A DNA stretch of 20,020 nucleotides from Neptuniibacter sp. (lineage in GTDB: Bacteria; Pseudomonadota; Gammaproteobacteria; Pseudomonadales; Balneatricaceae): the NCBI GenBank assembly GCA_024686055.1, contig JAIBDV010000006.1, forward strand, positions 1-20,020, given 5' to 3'. Within the stretch, counting starts at the first letter, position 1; every line of letters starts with the position of its first letter. Below the pieces are notes generated by a model that made no database searches, was not told the DNA's origin, and was given only the letters and a program-made list of their open reading frames with translations. The translations under genes were made by a program, and so were the position numbers. Below, piece after piece: positions 14,987-20,020 of this stretch.

Positions 14987-16903
14987 TTATGCCTGACGGC
15001 CTTTGCGAGCCACGTCCTGGCTCAGCAGATTTTCAAATTCGTTCAGAGTCATGCTACCCAGGTCTTCACCGGTACGGGTTCGTACGGCTACAGAACCTGA
15101 TTCGACTTCTTTATCACCCACTACCAATAGATATGGAATCTTTTGCAGGGTTCGTTCACGGATTTTAAAGCCGATTTTCTCATTTCTCAAGTCTGCTGTT
15201 GCACGGAAACCAATATCTTCCAACTGGTTAGCAACTTTCTGACAATATTCGCCCTGCTTATCAGTGATATTCATCACCACCGCCTGGGTTGGTGCCAACC
15301 ATGTTGGCAGTGCACCGGCGGAGTTCTCGATCAGAATACCGATAAAGCGTTCGAAAGAGCCCAGGATTGCACGATGCAGCATAACCGGTGTTTCACGATC
15401 ACCTGCTTCATTAACAAACTGTGCATTCAGACGACCAGGCATTGAGAAGTCGACCTGAATAGTACCACACTGCCACACACGTCCCAGACAATCTTTCAGG
15501 GAGAATTCAATTTTAGGGCCATAGAAGGCACCTTCGCCTGGCAACAGGTCCCAATCCAGCTTAGCTGCATCCAGTGCATCGGCCAGCGCTTTTTCCGCTT
15601 TATCCCAGACTTCATCACTACCTACGCGCTGTTCAGGGCGGGTAGACAGCTTGTACAGGATCTCGGTGAAGCCAAAATCTGCATACACTTCGTGCAGCAA
15701 GCGGATAAATTCAGACACTTCACTCTGAATGCTGTTTTCAGCACAGAAGATATGACCATCATCCTGAACAAATCCACGCACACGCATAATGCCATGCAAC
15801 GCACCGGAGGGCTCATTACGGTGACAGGAGCCAAATTCAGCCATACGCAACGGCAGATCACGATAAGAACGCAGACCCTGGTTAAACACCTGAATATGAC
15901 ATGGGCAGTTCATTGGCTTAACAGCGAAGTCACGGTTCTCGGAGTGAGTTGTGAACATCTGCTCAGAAAACTTATCCCAGTGGCCGGATTTTTCCCACAA
16001 TGTACGCTCTACGATCTGGGGCGTTTTAACTTCAACATAGCTGTTACGGCGCAGCTTCTGACGCATGTACTGCTCGATCTGCTGATACAGCGTCCAGCCG
16101 TTCGGATGCCAGAACACCATACCTGGCGCTTCTTCCTGCATGTGGAACAGGTTCAGCTGTTTGCCCAGTTTACGGTGATCACGCTTCTCCGCTTCTTCCA
16201 GACGGAACAGGTAGTCTTTCAGGTCTTTCTTGTCGCTCCAGCAGGTACCGTAAATACGCTGCAGCATCTCGTTATTGGAGTCACCGCGCCAGTAAGCACC
16301 CGCCACCTTCATCAGCTTGAAGACTTTCAGGAAACCCGTTGCCGGTACATGTGGGCCACGACACAGATCGATAAAATCGCCCTGTTTGTAGAAAGACAGT
16401 TGCTGATCAGCAGGAATATCCTTGATGATCTCAACCTTGTATTTCTCTCCCATCCCTTCAAACATGGCGACGGCTTCGTCACGCATCATCAAAGAGCGTT
16501 CAACTTTGAGATTCTGCTTAGCCAGCTGTTTCATTTTCGCTTCGATCTGGGTCAGATCTTCCGGCGTAAATGGTCGCTCGTAAGCAAAGTCATAAAAAAA
16601 GCCATCGTCGATCACCGGACCGATGGTGACCTGGGCGCCAGGAAACAGATCCTGTACGGCCATAGACATCAGGTGAGCACAGGAGTGACGCAGCACTTCC
16701 AGGCCTTCCTCGTCACGACCCGTGATAATGGCCAGGTTAGCGTCTTCGGTCATTACGTAGCTGGTATCTACCAGCTCGCCATTAACCTTACCGGCCAGGG
16801 CAGCTTTCGCCAGACCAATACCGATATCGGCAGCGACATCAAAGACGCTTACCGGCGCATCAAATTCACGTTTACTTGCATCAGGGAGAGTAATTACAGG
16901 CAT
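14987..16903 (-). CDS. thrS: Threonine--tRNA ligase
   Basis: 638 residues (E. coli 642). It charges tRNA-Thr with threonine. Domains: N-terminal TGS (MPVITLPDASKREFDAPVSV), the editing domain with HSCAHLMSMAVQDLFPGA and the SFYKQGDFIDLCRGPHVP segment carrying the conserved editing cysteine, class II catalytic core with MNCPCHIQVF (zinc cysteine), RMAEFGSCHRNEPSGALHG (motif 2) and MLHRAILGSFERFIGILIE (motif 3), and the C-terminal anticodon-binding domain. The frame runs 11 codons further up, but AAGGA lies 6 bases before the ATG at 16903 and the MPVI start matches the family. Its leader contains two hairpins with UGGU loops that resemble the tRNA-Thr anticodon arm, suggesting autorepression as in E. 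coli. Confidence 0.98.
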   Translation of the reverse strand: MPVITLPDASKREFDAPVSVFDVAADIGIGLAKAALAGKVNGELVDTSYVMTEDANLAIITGRDEEGLEVLRHSCAHLMSMAVQDLFPGAQVTIGPVIDDGFFYDFAYERPFTPEDLTQIEAKMKQLAKQNLKVERSLMMRDEAVAMFEGMGEKYKVEIIKDIPADQQLSFYKQGDFIDLCRGPHVPATGFLKVFKLMKVAGAYWRGDSNNEMLQRIYGTCWSDKKDLKDYLFRLEEAEKRDHRKLGKQLNLFHMQEEAPGMVFWHPNGWTLYQQIEQYMRQKLRRNSYVEVKTPQIVERTLWEKSGHWDKFSEQMFTTHSENRDFAVKPMNCPCHIQVFNQGLRSYRDLPLRMAEFGSCHRNEPSGALHGIMRVRGFVQDDGHIFCAENSIQSEVSEFIRLLHEVYADFGFTEILYKLSTRPEQRVGSDEVWDKAEKALADALDAAKLDWDLLPGEGAFYGPKIEFSLKDCLGRVWQCGTIQVDFSMPGRLNAQFVNEAGDRETPVMLHRAILGSFERFIGILIENSAGALPTWLAPTQAVVMNITDKQGEYCQKVANQLEDIGFRATADLRNEKIGFKIRERTLQKIPYLLVVGDKEVESGSVAVRTRTGEDLGSMTLNEFENLLSQDVARKGRQA

Positions 16904-16927
16904 TTTTAATCCTTGCTCAGTGGTGGC

Positions 16928-17003
16928 CCCTACCAAAGGTCACATAAGTCACTTAAGTCGATGTTAATGAAGTAGTAAGCACCGTACAAACCAGGTACCG
17001 TGC
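16928..17003 (-). promoter_or_regulatory. Candidate thrS translational operator mimicking tRNA-Thr anticodon arms
   Basis: Upstream hairpin (16979-17003, minus strand): GCACGGTAC pairs with GTACGGTGC except for one G-G mismatch, with a 7-base loop CUGGUUU; read as an anticodon loop, positions 33-36 are U-GGU, the tRNA-Thr GGU anticodon. Downstream hairpin (about 16928-16939): CCUU pairs with AGGG (one G-U) and exposes UGGU, 12 bases before the AAGGA of thrS. About 39 bases with little structure separate them. E. coli ThrRS represses its own mRNA by binding anticodon-like hairpins arranged in this way. The first hairpin is clear; the second is short and could be a coincidence. Confidence 0.5.
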
Positions 17004-17006
17004 ACA

Positions 17007-17023
17007 GGGGTGAAGTGTACCCC
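17007..17023. other. Short inverted repeat upstream of thrS leader
   Basis: GGGGT at 17007-17011 pairs with ACCCC at 17019-17023 around seven bases. On the minus strand it embeds TACACT (17015-17020), a partial -10 box, so the repeat may overlap the thrS promoter and the transcript may begin near 17007. No good -35 box was found at 16-18 bases, so the promoter is not firmly placed. Confidence 0.3.
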
Positions 17024-17180
17024 AAGATAGAAGTCGCAGGCTAATGTGCTGCGCTGCAAAATTCCGTAACAACCGTCACATCTTCAATGTTTTATGCCCT
17101 TTACGAAGTTTTGAAGCACTGACCCTTACAACATTGCACTCTGCGCAAGTCCGGCACCGTAATTCAATACTAGACATTAC

Positions 17181-17882
17181 CTACTCCACATCCACAAGCT
17201 GACGGCGGGTATACAGAATATGTTCACGCGCTGCCGTCCTGGCGGCATCAGCATCGCGCTGCTGCAGGGCCTGGTGAATAGAGGCATGTTGCGCCCGAAT
17301 ACCATCTGGATAACGACCATGACGAATCAGCGTGCGGTTAAGCACGCCATAGATAGCATTAAAGTAACGCTCATAGAAAATCTGGCTGAACGAGATAATC
17401 AGCATATGGTGGCTGGCATCGGCAATCATGGTATGAAACCGCAGGTCTGCCTTGGCCTTGACCAGGGTGGTTTCGCCACCATTGCTGCGCGCCTGCATCT
17501 GATCGTGCTCGCGCGCCAGCAGCACCAGCTCCTCATCCGTCGCACGCAAGGCGGCGTAATAAGCCGCCTCTCCTTCCAGCGCCGCACGCGCTTCGAGTAC
17601 CTGCAACTGGAAGTCCGGATTATCCCCCACCCCCTCCAGTGGCATGTCCAGGTGACACGCCAGCAAATTGCGACAGCGACTGACCGCTCCATGGCGACTT
17701 TCGATCAGACCTTCCGCTTCCAGCTGAAACCAGACTTCACGCACCGTTGCCCGCGCAAGGCCGTAGTGTTGCGCCAGCTGGCGCTGCGAAGGCATCCGCT
17801 CACCGGGGCGGATTTCACCGGATAGCATCTGGCGTTTAAGTTCAGCCACAAGGCGCTGGCCTGTATAAGCAGGTGTCGTCAT
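17181..17882 (-). CDS. lldR: GntR/FCD-family regulator, LldR-like, of the lactate-utilisation operon
   Basis: 233 residues. The N-terminal winged helix (about 8-72) has the GntR pattern LKRQMLSGEIRPGERMPSQR, then LAQHYGLARATVREV and LEAEGLIESRHGA. The C-terminal FCD effector domain (about 88-222) shows the metal/ligand histidine pattern with LRFHTMIADASHHM and the later HASIHQAL and AAREHI segments. E. coli LldR is a lactate-responsive relative of similar design. It is transcribed away from lldE/lldF, the usual layout for the regulator of this operon. No strong Shine-Dalgarno is seen before the ATG, so translation may be weak, which is common for repressors. The symbol is inferred from neighbours; other FadR-type regulators are possible. 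Confidence 0.8.
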   Translation of the reverse strand: MTTPAYTGQRLVAELKRQMLSGEIRPGERMPSQRQLAQHYGLARATVREVWFQLEAEGLIESRHGAVSRCRNLLACHLDMPLEGVGDNPDFQLQVLEARAALEGEAAYYAALRATDEELVLLAREHDQMQARSNGGETTLVKAKADLRFHTMIADASHHMLIISFSQIFYERYFNAIYGVLNRTLIRHGRYPDGIRAQHASIHQALQQRDADAARTAAREHILYTRRQLVDVE

Positions 17883-17930
17883 CAGAGTAAGAAGGTTATC
17901 ACTGCGTTTGAAGGATAAAGACAGGGCCCA

Positions 17931-17941
17931 TGGTCAGACCA
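17931..17941. promoter_or_regulatory. LldR/PdhR-type operator candidate
   Basis: TGGTCAGACCA is a perfect inverted repeat of the form TGGT-N3-ACCA, the core bound by PdhR and LldR-type FCD regulators. It sits between the divergent regulator gene and lldE, 49 bases before the regulator start and 125 bases before lldE, so one site could control both promoters. No clear -35/-10 pair was found around it. Confidence 0.6.
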
Positions 17942-18001
17942 GTTACTAGTGTAGCATTTATTTATGACCGCTCCTCTCCTATCGTAAATGCATCGCTTCA
18001 A

Positions 18002-18037
18002 CTGGCCCCAGCCGTAACACATTATTAGAAGGGCCAG
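18002..18037 (+). other. 7-bp inverted repeat in the lldE leader
   Basis: CTGGCCC at 18002-18008 and GGGCCAG at 18031-18037 are exact reverse complements separated by 22 bases. If transcribed it would form a hairpin ending about 30 bases before the lldE start. Its role is unknown. Confidence 0.35.
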
Positions 18038-18066
18038 ACAACCAAAACAAGAACCGGTGAAATGCT

Positions 18067-18855
18067 ATGTCTGTTAACTCCTCTCCTATCCGGGTAGGTC
18101 TGTTTGTGACCTGCCTGGTCGATATGTTTCGCCCCAGCGTCGGCTTTGCCACAGTAAAACTGCTGGAGCAGGCGGGCTGCACCGTTGAAGTGCCTGAAGC
18201 CCAGACCTGCTGTGGCCAGCCCGCTTTCAACTCTGGCGACCGGGACACCACCCGCGATATCGCAAAACAGACCATCACAGCATTTGATGGCTATGAATAT
18301 GTCGTCGGCCCTTCCGGTTCCTGTATCGGCATGCTGCACTATTTCACCGACCTGTTCGACGAAGCGGACCCATGGAAAGCCCGCGCTGAAGATCTGAAAA
18401 AGCGCAGCTTCGAGATCACTTCGTTCCTGGTCGACGTGCTGGATTTCGATCAGATCCTGGCTGATTTCAATCAGAAAGTTACCTACCACGACTCCTGTTC
18501 CGGCCTGCGCCAGCTGGGCGTCAAAAGCCAGCCACGCAAGCTGCTGGGCAAAGTTGAAGGCACCGAACTGGCCGAAATGTCCGAAGCCGAAACCTGCTGC
18601 GGCTTCGGCGGCACCTTCTGTGTGAAATACCCGGACATATCCAACCGTATGGTCAGCAATAAAACCGGCTTTGCCGATGAAACCGGCGCCCAGACCCTGC
18701 TCGGTGGTGATCTGGGCTGCCTGCTGAACATGGCTGGCAAGCTCAAGCGCGAAGGCAAGACAATGGAAGCCCGCCACGTGGTAGAAGTGCTGGCCGGCAT
18801 GACCGACACACCAGCGATTGGTGAAGCCGATTACGACCTTGGCAAGCAACTGTAA
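18067..18855 (+). CDS. lldE: Lactate utilisation protein LldE/LutA (CCG-domain Fe-S subunit)
   Basis: 262 residues with the two cysteine-rich CCG domains of the LutA/LldE/GlpC family: TCCGQPAFNSG (Cys48-Cys49-Gly50) with Cys86 in GPSGSC, and ETCCGFGGTFCVKYPDIS (Cys177-Cys178-Gly179, Cys185) with HDSC (Cys144). Each set can hold an iron-sulfur cluster. Together with LutB and LutC it forms the flavin-independent L-lactate dehydrogenase that passes electrons from lactate to the respiratory chain. GGTGA lies several bases before the ATG. The stop is 14 bases before lldF. The divergent FCD regulator supports the assignment. Confidence 0.93.
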   Translation: MSVNSSPIRVGLFVTCLVDMFRPSVGFATVKLLEQAGCTVEVPEAQTCCGQPAFNSGDRDTTRDIAKQTITAFDGYEYVVGPSGSCIGMLHYFTDLFDEADPWKARAEDLKKRSFEITSFLVDVLDFDQILADFNQKVTYHDSCSGLRQLGVKSQPRKLLGKVEGTELAEMSEAETCCGFGGTFCVKYPDISNRMVSNKTGFADETGAQTLLGGDLGCLLNMAGKLKREGKTMEARHVVEVLAGMTDTPAIGEADYDLGKQL

Positions 18856-18869
18856 GGCGGGAGATAAAG

Positions 18870-20020
18870 ATGCAGATTAAAAGCCCTGAATTCAAAGAAA
18901 ACGCCCGCATTGCCCTGAAAGACGTCGGTCTGCAGAAGGCACTGGGTAACCTGAAAGCCGGTTTCCCGGAAAAGCGCGCCATTGCTGTCCAGCGGATGCC
19001 AGAATTTCACGATATGCGCGATGAAGCGCGTGATCTGAAAAACCATATTCTGGACAACCTGGATATCTATCTGGAGCAGTTCGAGTCCAAAGTGACCGAA
19101 AACGGTGGCCATGTTCACTGGTGCCGCACCTCCGATGATGCCCGCAAAACTATTCTGGATATCTGCCAGCAGGTTGACGCGAAAACCGTCACCAAAGGTA
19201 AATCCATGGTCTCGGAAGAGATCAATCTGAACGAATATCTGGAAGAAAACGGCGTTCAGCCAATCGAAACTGATCTGGGTGAGTACATCCTGCAGCTGCG
19301 CAACGACCACCCCAGCCACATCATCGCTCCGGCTATTCACCTCAACCTGGAGGATGTGTCCGAAGCGTTCCATGAGCATCACAAAAAGCCGAAGTCTGAT
19401 GACCCGGCGGTACTGATGCAGGAAGCGCGCGAAGAACTGCGCACCAAATTTGTTAACGCTGATGTCGGCATTACCGGGGCTAACTTCCTGGTGGCAGAAA
19501 CAGGCTCAACGATTATCGTGACCAATGAAGGTAACGGTGACCTGACCCAGACCCTGCCAAAAACCCACATTGTCATCACCTCCATCGAGAAAGTGGTGCC
19601 AACGCTGGAAGATATGACGCTGTTCCTGCGCCTGCTGGCCCGCTCAGCAACCGGCCAGGAGTTTACGGTGTACAACACCCTGTCGACCGGCCCGCGCCGT
19701 GAAGGCGATGCCGATGGCCCGGATAACTTCCACGTCGTACTGGTCGATAACGGCCGCAGCGACATGGTTGGTGGTGAGCTGCACGACATGCTGCGCTGCA
19801 TCCGTTGCTCTGCCTGTATGAACCACTGCCCGGTCTACGGCGCTGTCGGTGGCCATGCGTACGGCTGGGTATACCCGGGCCCGATGGGCTCCGTCCTCAC
19901 ACCGCAGATGGTCGGGATCGAAAAAGCGGGCAACCTGCCGAACGCATCCACTTTCTGTGGCAAGTGTGAAGAGGTCTGCCCGGTTCGCATCCCGCTGCCA
20001 AAACTGATGCGCCACTGGCG
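18870..20020 (+). CDS. lldF: Lactate utilisation iron-sulfur protein LldF/LutB (3' end outside window)
   Basis: 383 complete codons are present of a family usually about 475 residues long; the frame runs off the right edge. The N-terminal LUD domain (about 1-300) includes the segments ITGANFLVAETGSTIIVTNEGN and LFLRLLARSATGQ typical of LutB/LldF. It is followed by two ferredoxin-type clusters: C310-IR-C313-SA-C316-MNH-C320-P and C363-GK-C366-EEV-C370-P, each suited to a 4Fe-4S centre. It transfers electrons within the lactate oxidase complex. GGGAG lies 6 bases before the ATG. A lutC/lldG gene would be expected next, beyond the window. Confidence 0.95.
   Translation, partial: MQIKSPEFKENARIALKDVGLQKALGNLKAGFPEKRAIAVQRMPEFHDMRDEARDLKNHILDNLDIYLEQFESKVTENGGHVHWCRTSDDARKTILDICQQVDAKTVTKGKSMVSEEINLNEYLEENGVQPIETDLGEYILQLRNDHPSHIIAPAIHLNLEDVSEAFHEHHKKPKSDDPAVLMQEAREELRTKFVNADVGITGANFLVAETGSTIIVTNEGNGDLTQTLPKTHIVITSIEKVVPTLEDMTLFLRLLARSATGQEFTVYNTLSTGPRREGDADGPDNFHVVLVDNGRSDMVGGELHDMLRCIRCSACMNHCPVYGAVGGHAYGWVYPGPMGSVLTPQMVGIEKAGNLPNASTFCGKCEEVCPVRIPLPKLMRHW

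Noticed and set aside
15692..16909. Plus-strand frame of 405 codons
   Set aside because: Antisense shadow of thrS, which is unmistakable; the translation is low in recognisable features and His/Gln-rich from reverse codon bias.
18025..18849. Minus-strand frame of 274 codons
   Set aside because: Antisense shadow of lldE, which has intact cysteine motifs and a ribosome-binding site on the plus strand.

Overview
The window looks like the chromosome of a marine-type gammaproteobacterium, near Oceanospirillales/Pseudomonadales. This rests on the order thrS-infC-rpmI-rplT-pheS-pheT-ihfA-merR-tRNA-Pro(GGG), which I recall from Pseudomonas-like genomes, on the protein sequences, and on the moderate GC content. 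No species can be named from the sequence alone.

Left part (1-8982): accessory or variable genes. The plus strand carries the end of an unknown gene and a glutathione S-transferase-like gene. The minus strand then carries a cytochrome P450 followed by an orphan TRAP-type solute-binding protein, an EAL c-di-GMP phosphodiesterase with a YkuI-type C-terminus, and a tight two-gene unit of a SAM methyltransferase and a 966-residue protein. That protein joins a phospholipase-D-type nuclease domain, a superfamily 2 helicase and a UmuD/LexA-like self-cleaving peptidase domain. It is the most unusual item here: Ser869 and Lys918 form the expected dyad, and a Cys832-Gly833 bond lies at almost the UmuD distance from the serine. 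A small plus-strand gene of unknown function follows.

Middle (9294-16903): the minus-strand translation and DNA-architecture cluster, read right to left as thrS, infC (AUC start), rpmI, rplT, pheS, pheT, ihfA, a MerR-type regulator gene and tRNA-Pro. Several RNA signals can be read: two hairpins with UGGU loops in the thrS leader that resemble the tRNA-Thr anticodon arm, a long terminator-like hairpin with a UUCG loop between infC and rpmI, an intrinsic terminator between rplT and pheS, and a GC-rich hairpin between pheS and pheT.

Right part (17181-20020): a lactate-utilisation locus. A GntR/FCD regulator (LldR-like) is divergent from lldE/lutA and lldF/lutB, the latter cut by the window edge. 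A TGGT-CAG-ACCA operator candidate lies in the shared promoter region.

The only stretch over 300 bases without a gene is 8983-9293. It holds two inverted repeats and no supported gene. No insertion sequence, integrase, CRISPR array, rRNA or replication origin was seen.
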